From: Bacteroidota bacterium
Lineage (GTDB): Bacteria > Bacteroidota > Rhodothermia > Rhodothermales > Rubricoccaceae
Assembly: GCA_039821555.1 (NCBI GenBank)
Contig: JBCBNX010000002.1
Span: forward strand, 281,444 to 345,443
Direction of reading: 5' to 3'
Length of the DNA stretch: 64,000 bases
The notes under the pieces are model-generated. The model was not told the DNA's origin. It ran no database searches and saw only the letters and a program-made list of their open reading frames with translations. Positions 8,806-16,225 of this stretch are shown piece after piece (positions within the stretch are counted from its first letter, which is position 1; each line of letters opens with the position of its first letter). The position numbers were made by a program, and so were the translations under genes.

Positions 8806-10119
8806 ATGCGCTTCACCCTGTTCTCTACCGTCCTCGTTGCTCTGCTCGCCGTGCCCGCCCAGGCGCAACGCACGCTCCTCCACTGCGGCACCGTCCTCGA
8901 CCCCGCGACCTCGATGGAGGCGCTCGGGCCGCACACGCTCACCATCGAGGGCAACCGCATCGCAGCCGTGACCAGAGGCTTCGTGGAGGAGGGCGAGGGC
9001 GATACCGTGGTCGACCTGCGCGGTGCGTTTTGCATGCCGGGGCTGATGGACATGCACACGCACCTCGGCGGCGAGAGCCGGAAGAACGGCTACATCGACC
9101 GCTACACCGTGCCACCGGCGGAGCAAGCCCTCCGGGCAACCGAGTACGCGCGGACGACGCTACTCTCGGGCTTCACGACGGTCCGCAACGTCGGCGGGCG
9201 CGAGGGCGTCACGATCGCGCTACGCAACACGATCAACCGAGGCGTGGTCGTAGGGCCACGCATGTTCGTCGCGGGGCAGTCGCTCGCCATCATGGGCGGG
9301 CACGCCGACCCAACCAACGGCGGACGCGAAGACCTCCTCGGCATCCCGGACGAGTCGCAGGGCATCGTGGGCGGCGTCGACAGTGCGATCCAGGCGACGC
9401 GGCTCGCCATCAAGCGCGGGGCCGACCTCATCAAGATCACGGCCACCGGCGGGGTGCTCTCGCTCGCCCGCGACGGCTCCGGCCCGCAGTTCCGCACCGA
9501 GGAGATCGAGGCCATCGTTGAGACCGCGCGCGATGCCGGGATCAAGGTCACCGCTCATGCGCACGGCGACGAGGGCATGCGCCGCGCCGTCGAGGCGGGC
9601 GTCGGCTCCATCGAGCACGGGACGATGATGAGCACCGCCACGATGGACCTGATGATCGAGCGCGGCACCTACTACGTCCCGACGATCACCGCCGGACGCA
9701 GCGTCGCCGACTCGGCGAGCATCGCGGGCTACTACGTCCCGATGGTCGCCGAGAAGGCGCAGCGCATCGGTCCGATGATCCAATCGACGTTCGCCAATGC
9801 CTACGAGCGGGGTGTGCCCATCGCCTTCGGCACCGACGCCGGCGTCTTCCGCCACGGCCGCAACGCACGCGAGTTCGCCTACATGGTCGAGGCCGGCATG
9901 CCGCCGATGGAAGCGATCCGCAGCGCCACCGTCGCCGCGGCCGACCTGCTCGACCAGGAAGCCAACCTCGGTGCGCTCCAGCCCGGCTTCTTCGCCGACG
10001 TCGTGGCCGTCCCGCGCGACCCGCTCGCCGACATCACCGTGCTCGAAACCCGCATGGACTTCGTGATGAAAGGCGGCGTGGTGTACAAGCACGACGGGCA
10101 GCCAACGGTCCGGCTCTAG
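8806..10119 (+). CDS. Secreted metal-dependent amidohydrolase (imidazolonepropionase/prolidase-like)
   Basis: 437 residues with a Sec signal peptide (MRFTLFSTVLVALLAVPAQAQ). The metal-binding residues of the amidohydrolase superfamily are all present: HTH near 83, a candidate carboxylated lysine in DLIKITATGG near 208, histidines in TAHAHGDEG near 251 and SIEHGT near 271, and the aspartate in FGTDAG near 343. Related secreted enzymes hydrolyse Xaa-Pro dipeptides or cyclic amides; the exact substrate cannot be told. It probably acts in the periplasm. Its TAG stop overlaps the stop codon of the convergent PaiB-like gene in a shared CTAG. Confidence 0.88.
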   Translation: MRFTLFSTVLVALLAVPAQAQRTLLHCGTVLDPATSMEALGPHTLTIEGNRIAAVTRGFVEEGEGDTVVDLRGAFCMPGLMDMHTHLGGESRKNGYIDRYTVPPAEQALRATEYARTTLLSGFTTVRNVGGREGVTIALRNTINRGVVVGPRMFVAGQSLAIMGGHADPTNGGREDLLGIPDESQGIVGGVDSAIQATRLAIKRGADLIKITATGGVLSLARDGSGPQFRTEEIEAIVETARDAGIKVTAHAHGDEGMRRAVEAGVGSIEHGTMMSTATMDLMIERGTYYVPTITAGRSVADSASIAGYYVPMVAEKAQRIGPMIQSTFANAYERGVPIAFGTDAGVFRHGRNAREFAYMVEAGMPPMEAIRSATVAAADLLDQEANLGALQPGFFADVVAVPRDPLADITVLETRMDFVMKGGVVYKHDGQPTVRL

Positions 10120-10763
10120 CCGCCCAGGCCACTGCGGCGAAGGAGGTGGGCACGGGCAGCGAGGTCGCCGCCCTCAGCGCGCTCGGCGAGGTGCGCCGCG
10201 ACGCGTTCCTGCACGGCGCGCGTCCGGTTGCCACCCACCTTGATCTTGACACGCACGTCGTCCACGGTGAGCCGCACGGCGCGGATGCCTTTGAGCATCT
10301 TCCCGAACGGGTTCGAGCCGGGCTCGACAGCGTGGTGGCCGCCCTCAGGCTGGAGCCGCACGAACTGCCGGTTGAGCACGGCGGCTTTTCCCGGCTCATC
10401 GTCGATGACGGTGGCGCGGCCGAGGGCCTGCACGGCGGCGAAGTAGCTCGTCGGGGCCGACCAAGCCGGGTCCGCGCCCTCGTCGCGGTTCCAGTCGGTC
10501 GGGATGTAGGCGTCGGCGGCGAGGACGGCGAACGCGGCGCGGTCGTCCTGCGCGAGCGCCTCGAAGACCGGGTTGCCTCGATGGAGGTGAAACTCGACGA
10601 CGCCGAGCGAGCCCTCTAGGCGCCCGGGGTCGTAGACGTAGTGCGTGGGCACGACGAAGGGGAAGGCGTCGGTGCTGACCACGAGCTGCCCGAAGGATTC
10701 CCCGGCCAGGAACGCCTTCCACTCGGCGTTGGAATGGGCCGCATCGAAGCGATTTTCAAGCAT
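10116..10763 (-). CDS. PaiB-like FMN-binding protein (putative negative transcriptional regulator)
   Basis: About 215 residues from the ATG at 10763; an upstream ATG at 10805 would add 14 residues that do not fit the family start. The split-barrel flavin-binding core is visible: FGQLVVSTDAFPFVVPTHYV, GVVEFHLHRGNPVFEAL, and AYIPTDWN...PTSYFAAVQALGRATVI. The C-terminal KMLKGIRAVRLTVDDVRVKIK is typical of PaiB. PaiB proteins bind FMN and were first described as repressors of sporulation and protease genes, though biochemical function is generally uncertain. Confidence 0.85.
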   Translation of the reverse strand: MLENRFDAAHSNAEWKAFLAGESFGQLVVSTDAFPFVVPTHYVYDPGRLEGSLGVVEFHLHRGNPVFEALAQDDRAAFAVLAADAYIPTDWNRDEGADPAWSAPTSYFAAVQALGRATVIDDEPGKAAVLNRQFVRLQPEGGHHAVEPGSNPFGKMLKGIRAVRLTVDDVRVKIKVGGNRTRAVQERVAAHLAERAEGGDLAARAHLLRRSGLGG

Positions 10764-10964
10764 GGTAGAGCCTACAAGTGAGAAGTGCGTCGGTCCAAGC
10801 TCCAAGTGGAAGACAGGAACAGATTAGGCCGCCGCTGAACCGTGCGAAAGGTAGCGCTGGGTGCGCGTCTCGTCCGAGAGCGTTCGTCTATCTGGGACAA
10901 GCGCGAGGGTGGACAACCACGCTGGCGAAACCCTGCTCGCAGGCGACGCGGCGGCCATAGAGTT

Positions 10965-10978
10965 TGGAACCGATTCCA
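10965..10978. promoter_or_regulatory. LacI-family operator (TGGAACCGATTCCA)
   Basis: It matches the TGnAAnCGnTTnCA pattern bound by LacI/CcpA-type regulators at all fixed positions, and sits in a near-perfect 16-bp palindrome (10964-10979). It is 136 nt upstream of the ROK start and 47 nt upstream of a TACGTTTG box. The LacI-family gene is the next gene but one, so self-regulation of a ROK-lacI unit is likely (inference). The 350-bp gap 10764-11113 holds this site and the promoter candidate, and nothing else that I can recognise. Confidence 0.72.
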
Positions 10979-11024
10979 ACCGCCGCGTGGTATTTTCGAG
11001 TGCGTGACGCGCTTCGGTGTGCGG

Positions 11025-11032
11025 TACGTTTG
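11025..11032 (+). promoter_or_regulatory. Candidate -7 box (TACGTTTG) of the ROK gene
   Basis: Exact match to the Bacteroidota -7 element TAnnTTTG, 82 nt before the ATG at 11114. No good -33 element is evident; the nearest T-rich stretch is TATTTTCG at 10991. Confidence 0.4.
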
Positions 11033-11113
11033 TGTTAGGACGCTCCCTTGTGCAAGGCGTCTCCCGTTTGTCGTCGATCGCCCCGGCCCCTCGTCTCCGT
11101 GTGCCCGGCCTCT

Positions 11114-12079
11114 ATGTCTCGAACTCCCGCTAGTACGTCATCGGTTGGGGAGCGGACGTTCTTCGTGGTTGTGGACATCGGCGGCACGAACCTGCGCTGC
11201 GCGCTCGTCCCCACGGATGCCCCGACGACCCTGCTTGCCCGCTCGGAAGCCCAGACACCCGCGACCAGTGGGGCCGTGGTCGATCTGATCGCCCACATGG
11301 CAGAGGATGGGGCCCAACAACTCGGCGTGCCGACGCACAGCCTGGTCGGCCTAGGCTGCGTGAGCCCCGGCATCCTCGACCCGGCCTCGGGCGTGGTATC
11401 GACCGCCGTCAACCTAGGCTGGACCGACGTACCTCTGCGCGCGATGCTTGCCGAACGCACAGGCCTTCCCGTAGCCATTGAGAACGACGTCAACGCCGGG
11501 GCCATCGCCGAGTACCACTTCAGCGAGCTCCAGCGTGTGCACTCGCTCGTCTACCTCACCGTGAGCACCGGGCTTGCGTGCGGGATTGTCCTGGACGGCC
11601 GCGTGTACCATGGGGCCAGCAACGCCGCAGGAGAACTCGGCTTTTTAGCCACAGACCTTCACGCGCTCGACGATCCGAATCGGTCGTTGGAGCACGTGGC
11701 CAGCGGAGCAGGCGTGGCGCGAGCCTGGGCGCACCAGGGCGAATCCCACCTGAATGGCAACGCTCAGGCGATCACGGCGGCCGAGGTGTTCGACGCCGCC
11801 CGCGACGGCAACGCAGGGGCGAGGCACCTCGTGCATGAGGCGGCGGCCGGCGTCGCCCTCGCCGCGGCGGCGATCTGCTGCGTGCTCAATCCCGAGGTCC
11901 TCGTACTCGGAGGCAGCATCGCAGAGCACGAGCCCGCGGTGGTCGACCGCGTCCAAACGCACCTGCAGGCGATGCTCCCGTTCCCCCCGCGCATCGAGCA
12001 GGCACGGCTCGGCAAGGATGCGCCGCTCCTCGGCGCCGTGGCCGTGGCCGAACGCCTCGCGCTCGCTGCGGCGGCCTAA
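11114..12079 (+). CDS. ROK-family sugar kinase
   Basis: 321 residues from the ATG at 11114, which places the phosphate-binding motif VVVDIGGTNLRCAL near residue 20 as usual. A further upstream ATG at 11048 would give an atypical cysteine- and arginine-rich leader. The catalytic region ENDVNAGAIAEYHF (near 123) is present. The second ROK motif begins GELGFLATD but lacks the zinc-binding His-Cys-x-Cys cluster: the usual GH is GF and there are no cysteines before LEHVASG. ROK kinases phosphorylate glucose, N-acetylglucosamine, N-acetylmannosamine or similar sugars. The lacI-type gene follows by 90 nt. A non-catalytic sugar-sensing role is possible, but the kinase reading is preferred. Confidence 0.85.
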   Translation: MSRTPASTSSVGERTFFVVVDIGGTNLRCALVPTDAPTTLLARSEAQTPATSGAVVDLIAHMAEDGAQQLGVPTHSLVGLGCVSPGILDPASGVVSTAVNLGWTDVPLRAMLAERTGLPVAIENDVNAGAIAEYHFSELQRVHSLVYLTVSTGLACGIVLDGRVYHGASNAAGELGFLATDLHALDDPNRSLEHVASGAGVARAWAHQGESHLNGNAQAITAAEVFDAARDGNAGARHLVHEAAAGVALAAAAICCVLNPEVLVLGGSIAEHEPAVVDRVQTHLQAMLPFPPRIEQARLGKDAPLLGAVAVAERLALAAAA

Positions 12080-12128
12080 GGATTCTTCGGCCTCGCCGTT
12101 GGACCTCGCTGGGCCTGGCCAGCGCGTT

Positions 12129-12135
12129 TACTTTG
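12129..12135 (+). promoter_or_regulatory. Candidate -7 box (TACTTTG) of the LacI-type gene
   Basis: Close to TAnnTTTG with one base fewer, 34 nt before the ATG at 12170. It suggests the regulator may also have its own promoter inside the ROK-lacI unit. Confidence 0.25.
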
Positions 12136-12169
12136 CCCTCCCGCCACCATCGTCCTTCTACTTCCCCCG

Positions 12170-13204
12170 ATGAAACGCCTGACGATCAACGATGTCGCCC
12201 GGCTCGCGTTCGTGTCGCGCTCGGTCGTGTCGCGTGTGCTCAACAACAAGCCCAACGTGAGCAAGGAGGCGCGCGAGCGCGTGCTGGAGGTCATCGAGAA
12301 GTACAACTACCGCCCCAACTCGGCCGCCCGGAGCCTGGTCACGGACCGCCGCCTGGAGATCTGTGTGCTCGTCCCTCGGCAAGCGGACGACATCCTCGCC
12401 ACGGGCTTCTGGCCCCTGGTCCTGCTCGGGGTCTCGGAGGCCGCCTCCGAACTGGGATACAGCATCACACTGGCCACCGTCAGTCTCACCTCACGCGACG
12501 AGGTCGTGGAGCGCACGGTCGAGTCTAACCGCTTCGACGCGTTTGTCATGATCACCCGCGACGTGGCCGATCTGATGGTCGAGTCCATCAACGCCTCGGG
12601 CAAGCCGTGCGTGATGATCGGCCACGACCCGGCGTATGACGGCATCCACAGCGTGGACGTGGACAACGAGGCCGGAGCCTATCTCGGCGTGAAGCACCTT
12701 GTGGACCTCGGCCACCAGACGGTCGGCATCGTCCACGGCCCCGCCGACCTCCAGGAGACGGATCGCCGCCGGAAGGGGTACGAGCGCGCACTCAGTGAGG
12801 GGGGGCTCACCCCACCCAAGGCGTTCACCGCCGAACAGCCCTACACGCAGGAGGGGGGCTATCGAGCCATCCTGGAGTGGCACGTCGCCGGCGGACTGCC
12901 CAACGCGGTCTTCTGCGCGAGCGACGCCCACGCCACAGGCGCGCTGCTCGCCCTCTATGAACTCGGCGTCCGGGTACCCGATGACATCGCCGTCGTCGGA
13001 TTCGATGGCCTGCCCAGCTCACGGTATGCGGTGCCACCGCTCACGACGGTCGAGCAGCCGATCTACGACAAAGGCCGCCGGGCGGCCGCGATGGTGGTCG
13101 AGTTGCTCGGGTCGCCGCAGACCGAAGTGGTGCACGAACTGATGCCCGCGACCCTCTGCGTTCGCGCCTCGACCGTAGGCCGGGACGCGGCGGCTAGCGC
13201 GTGA
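12170..13204 (+). CDS. LacI-family transcriptional regulator
   Basis: 344 residues. The N-terminal LacI HTH (residues 3-50, TINDVARLAFVSRSVVSRVLNN) is followed by the hinge (YRPNSAARSLVT) and a periplasmic-binding-like effector domain (60-335) with the closing motif DIAVVGFDGLPSSRY. The recognition helix is VSRSVVSRVLN, where most LacI proteins read VSxxTVSRVLN. The effector is probably a sugar or sugar phosphate linked to the ROK kinase upstream. A matching operator is at 10965. Its last 11 nt overlap the convergent M48 gene. Confidence 0.93.
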   Translation: MKRLTINDVARLAFVSRSVVSRVLNNKPNVSKEARERVLEVIEKYNYRPNSAARSLVTDRRLEICVLVPRQADDILATGFWPLVLLGVSEAASELGYSITLATVSLTSRDEVVERTVESNRFDAFVMITRDVADLMVESINASGKPCVMIGHDPAYDGIHSVDVDNEAGAYLGVKHLVDLGHQTVGIVHGPADLQETDRRRKGYERALSEGGLTPPKAFTAEQPYTQEGGYRAILEWHVAGGLPNAVFCASDAHATGALLALYELGVRVPDDIAVVGFDGLPSSRYAVPPLTTVEQPIYDKGRRAAAMVVELLGSPQTEVVHELMPATLCVRASTVGRDAAASA

Positions 13205-14675
13205 GCTTGATCGGCGTGCCAGCCTGGATCGTCTCGTTGACATTCACCTGGTTGATGATCGCCAGGCTGAGCATGTTCATTCCGCCGGGCAGGTTCGCTC
13301 GGGAGGCGAGTGTGGAGAAGGGCGCCGTGCGGCCTGCGTTCGTGATCGTCAGGCGAATTGGGTCGCGGTTGAGGTAGCGGCTGTCGGTCAGGCGCGCAAA
13401 ACTGCGAAGGGCGCCATCCATCGCCGAGGAGTAGGTGCTGAAGGTGTTGGAATTAGCGAGTCCGTAGAAGTGGTAGACGTTGCCGTCATAGTCGATGTGG
13501 TAGCTCACCACACCGAGGTTGCCGCCCTCGACGGCGGCGGTGCCGGTGACGCGGTAGGCCGTGAGCCCGTTGAGGCGCACGGCGCTCTGGTCGCTCGCGG
13601 TGAAGCCCTGCTGCCCGGCGAACGCGCGGCCAGCCTCCTGCGCGGAGCTGCCCTCGGCAAAGGTGAAGATCATGGCCGCGTTGCCGTTCGGCTCGCCGAT
13701 CTGCACGGCGGCGGCACTGTTGGCCACCTGCCAGCCCGCTGGATAGGCAAACTGGAAGCGCAGCTGTGGATGGTAGAAGCTGCCACCCTCGGTGTAGCCT
13801 TGGCGCGGGTCCTCGCCCACGACGATCCCGTCGATCATGCGGAAGAACTCGGCCTGGCCGATCTCCGTGCCGGTCGGGTACTGCGCGGCGAGCTGCCGGA
13901 TCGTCACCTCACGCTCCCCCGGGTCGGGGTGCGTCGATAGGAAGTTGGGGATCGAGGCACCGGCCTGCTCCTGGAGGCGCTTGAGCGAGGTGAAGAAGTA
14001 GGCTCCTTCGGCCGCGTCCCAGCCCGCGCGCTCGGCGTAGGCAACGCCCGCCTGGTCCGACTCGCGCTCGTCGTCGCGCCCGTAGCTCAGTTGGAGCAGT
14101 TGCACGCCCGTGCCGCCGACGTCGAGCACCTGGGCGCCTCGGCCCAGAAACACCTCGGCGGCGGCGGCAGCTCCGATCAGCCCAATGACGTTGCGCTGCT
14201 GGACGGCCGCACGCTTCGATGCGTGCCGCCCGGCGACGTGCCCGACCTCGTGGCCGAGCACCATCGCCAATTGCGCCTCGTTGTCGAGGTGGGCAAGCAA
14301 GCCACGCGTCACATAGACGAACCCGCCGGGCAGCGCGAAGGCGTTCACAACGGGGCTGTCGAGGACGCGGAAGGTGAACGGCGTGTTCTGGACCTCGGGC
14401 GGCGCGGGAGCCTGCCGGAGCGCACTCTGCCGCAGCACCTCCTCGCCGATGCGCGTCACGTAGGCGCTCAGTTCGGGATTGTCGTAGACCCCATACTGCG
14501 CGATGATCGAGGCGTCGGCCTCCCGGCCTATCTGGACCTCCTCGGCCCAGGAGTAGGCGGCGGGCTGGCTCTCGCCCGTGATGAAGTTGGTCGAGGTCGC
14601 GCAGCCGAGCAGGACGATCGGCAGTAGGAGCACGAACGCCGCTCGGCGGAGCAGTAGAGCAGACAGGGCAGACAT
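13194..14675 (-). CDS. M48-family zinc metalloprotease lipoprotein
   Basis: 493 residues. The hydrophobic leader ends in LLGC, a lipobox, so it is probably a periplasm-facing lipoprotein. The zinc motif HEVGH lies near 140, with the third ligand in the DERESDQAGVAYAERAGWD region near 205, as in BepA/LoiP-type M48 proteases that assist outer-membrane protein quality control. After the protease (about 30-270) comes a second domain with LRFQFAYPAGWQ (about 310-440) resembling the PsbP-like fold; the same motif recurs in the amber-interrupted gene at 36.0 kb. The C-terminal segment (IINQVNVNETIQAGTPIKL) resembles a LysM-type or similar repeat. It is 39 nt downstream of recF on the same strand. 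Confidence 0.9.
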   Translation of the reverse strand: MSALSALLLRRAAFVLLLPIVLLGCATSTNFITGESQPAAYSWAEEVQIGREADASIIAQYGVYDNPELSAYVTRIGEEVLRQSALRQAPAPPEVQNTPFTFRVLDSPVVNAFALPGGFVYVTRGLLAHLDNEAQLAMVLGHEVGHVAGRHASKRAAVQQRNVIGLIGAAAAAEVFLGRGAQVLDVGGTGVQLLQLSYGRDDERESDQAGVAYAERAGWDAAEGAYFFTSLKRLQEQAGASIPNFLSTHPDPGEREVTIRQLAAQYPTGTEIGQAEFFRMIDGIVVGEDPRQGYTEGGSFYHPQLRFQFAYPAGWQVANSAAAVQIGEPNGNAAMIFTFAEGSSAQEAGRAFAGQQGFTASDQSAVRLNGLTAYRVTGTAAVEGGNLGVVSYHIDYDGNVYHFYGLANSNTFSTYSSAMDGALRSFARLTDSRYLNRDPIRLTITNAGRTAPFSTLASRANLPGGMNMLSLAIINQVNVNETIQAGTPIKLTR

Positions 14676-14714
14676 GGCGGGAGAGGTAGACGAGAACAGT
14701 CGCAGGGTTGAATA

Positions 14715-15950
14715 TCAGGACGAAGCCGGGGTCGGTTCCACGGAACCGTCTGGCAACGGGGCCTCCGTGGACCGGACCGGCGAAGGCGCCGCGTTGTCCA
14801 CGCCGAGCGTGAGCACGCGACCCGCCTCCACGCGCAGGTGCCGGTGCGTGGCACCGTCGAAGTCGATGAGGTCGGTGAAGGCGTCGGCGCGGGCAGCGGT
14901 GAGCAGGCTCTGGCCGACAGCCTCGGAGCGCAGCAGGGCCAGCACCACGCGCGCCCGCTTCACGTCGAGCGTGCCAAAGACATCGTCGAGGAGGAGCAGC
15001 GGCGTCTCGTCGAGGCGGTCCTTGAGGTAGAAGAACTTGGCGAGCTTGAGCGCGAGGCCGAACGTGCGATGCTGGCCCTGCGAGGCGTACGGGCGCACCT
15101 CGAAGCCGTTGAGCTTGAACACGATCTCGTCACGGTGGGGGCCGAGGAGCGTGCGGCCGCGCTCGCGCTCCTGGCGGGCACGCCGGCCGAGGTGACGGCG
15201 AAACAGGTCGGCGACGGCCTCCATGTCGAGGTCATCGGCAGGCGCGTCGGGGAGCGGCGCGAACGTCTGGTAGTCGAACGTCGGCTCCTCGCCCACCTCT
15301 CCAAGCTGCTCGTAGGCCTCGGCGAGGAACCCGGCGAACCGGTCGAGGAAGTGGGCCCGCCGCACCACGATCCGCGCGCCCAGCGTGACGAGCTCTTCGG
15401 TCCAGGCGTCGAGCCCAGCGTCGCTGGCGCCTCGGTTGCGCTTGAGGTGGAGCAGGAGCGCGTTGCGCTGCTTGAGCGCACGGCGGTACTTCAGCAGGTC
15501 ATCCAGGTAGACCGGCTTCGACTGGCTGAGCGTGTTGTCGAGGAAGCGGCGGCGCTCCTCGGGACCGCCCGCCGTGAGGTCGTAGTCGTCCGGCGCGATC
15601 ACCACCACCGGCAGTTGCCCGACGATGTCGGAGAGGCGATCCAGCGGCGCGCGGTTGACGAAGAGCTTCTTGCCTTCGTCGGGGACATAGACGAGCCGCA
15701 CCTGCAGCGAAGGCCGTCGCTCGCTCTCAAAGTCGCCCTCAGCCTCGAAGAAGGGACGGTCGCGCTGGAGCACGTAGGCATCGCTGCTTGTGAGGAAGCT
15801 CTTGGAGAGGCACAGGTAGTGGACGGCCTCCAGCACGTTGGTCTTGCCCGCGCCGTTGGGACCCGTGAGCAGGTTCACCTTCGGCGCAAACGCGAGCGTG
15901 CTCTCCGCGTGGGCACGGAACGAGACGAGGCGGAGACGACGGAGGTGCAT
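14715..15950 (-). CDS. recF: DNA replication and repair protein RecF
   Basis: 411 residues from the ATG at 15950 (MHLRRLRLVSFRAH); an ATG two codons earlier is possible but would fall in the -7 box. It is an SMC-like ABC ATPase that loads RecA at gaps through RecOR. Walker A is GPNGAGKTN near 33-41, the ATPase signature lies in the VVIAPDDYDLTAGGPEERRRFLD region, and Walker B is LLLLDDVFGTLD near 320. The C-terminus has a variable tail. recF commonly lies in origin regions, consistent with the parS site and the candidate oriC nearby. It is cotranscribed with the downstream M48 lipoprotease (inference from the 39-nt spacing). Confidence 0.95.
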   Translation of the reverse strand: MHLRRLRLVSFRAHAESTLAFAPKVNLLTGPNGAGKTNVLEAVHYLCLSKSFLTSSDAYVLQRDRPFFEAEGDFESERRPSLQVRLVYVPDEGKKLFVNRAPLDRLSDIVGQLPVVVIAPDDYDLTAGGPEERRRFLDNTLSQSKPVYLDDLLKYRRALKQRNALLLHLKRNRGASDAGLDAWTEELVTLGARIVVRRAHFLDRFAGFLAEAYEQLGEVGEEPTFDYQTFAPLPDAPADDLDMEAVADLFRRHLGRRARQERERGRTLLGPHRDEIVFKLNGFEVRPYASQGQHRTFGLALKLAKFFYLKDRLDETPLLLLDDVFGTLDVKRARVVLALLRSEAVGQSLLTAARADAFTDLIDFDGATHRHLRVEAGRVLTLGVDNAAPSPVRSTEAPLPDGSVEPTPASS

Positions 15951-15954
15951 GGGC

Positions 15955-15962
15955 AAACGTAG
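15955..15962 (-). promoter_or_regulatory. Candidate -7 box (TACGTTTG) of recF
   Basis: Exact match to TAnnTTTG on the minus strand, ending 4 nt before the ATG at 15950. If it is used, the transcript would start at or next to the start codon, i.e. be leaderless. Confidence 0.4.
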
Positions 15963-15974
15963 ATCAAACGGAAA

Positions 15975-16007
15975 CGAGCCGAAGGTCGCTCTTCGACCTT
16001 CGGCTCG
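15975..16007 (-). terminator. Rho-independent terminator of the small gene upstream of recF
   Basis: A perfect 14-bp stem (CGAGCCGAAGGTCG with its complement) with a 5-nt loop, followed on the minus strand by TTTCCGTTTG. It lies 32 nt after the stop of the 23-codon gene and 12 nt before the recF -7 box, so it separates the two units. Confidence 0.75.
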
Positions 16008-16039
16008 CCCACAGCAACGACCTTACAGTGCGTCGTTCT

Positions 16040-16111
16040 CTAGTCGACATCTTCAGGCTGGGGATTGTCTTTTCCGAGGAGGAGTTCGATGAGCCAACCG
16101 ATGATATCCAT
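16040..16111 (-). CDS. 23-residue amphipathic small protein, unknown
   Basis: The ATG at 16111 opens a 23-codon frame ending in TAG. The product has a hydrophobic first half (MDIIGWLIELLLGK) that would form an amphipathic or membrane-inserting helix, and an acidic, proline-containing tail (PQPEDVD). It has its own -7-like box (TAGCTTCG at 16162-16169) and a strong terminator (15975-16007), so the region is very likely a discrete short transcription unit. There is no Shine-Dalgarno sequence, which is normal in this phylum. The alternative is a non-coding RNA of about 150 nt. I do not recognise a family. Confidence 0.5.
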   Translation of the reverse strand: MDIIGWLIELLLGKDNPQPEDVD

Positions 16112-16161
16112 GGTGCGAGGAGGTTGAGGTGATTAAGTTGGCCTGACAGGCAGCGCCCGCT

Positions 16162-16169
16162 CGAAGCTA
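16162..16169 (-). promoter_or_regulatory. Candidate -7 box (TAGCTTCG) of the 23-codon gene
   Basis: One mismatch to TAnnTTTG, 50 nt upstream of the ATG at 16111, and identical to the box in front of the amidohydrolase. Confidence 0.35.
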
Positions 16170-16225
16170 ACGGTAAGTGCACACCCTCATAAACTGTCTG
16201 AACCCTTTCTCCTAGGTACGTCCTC

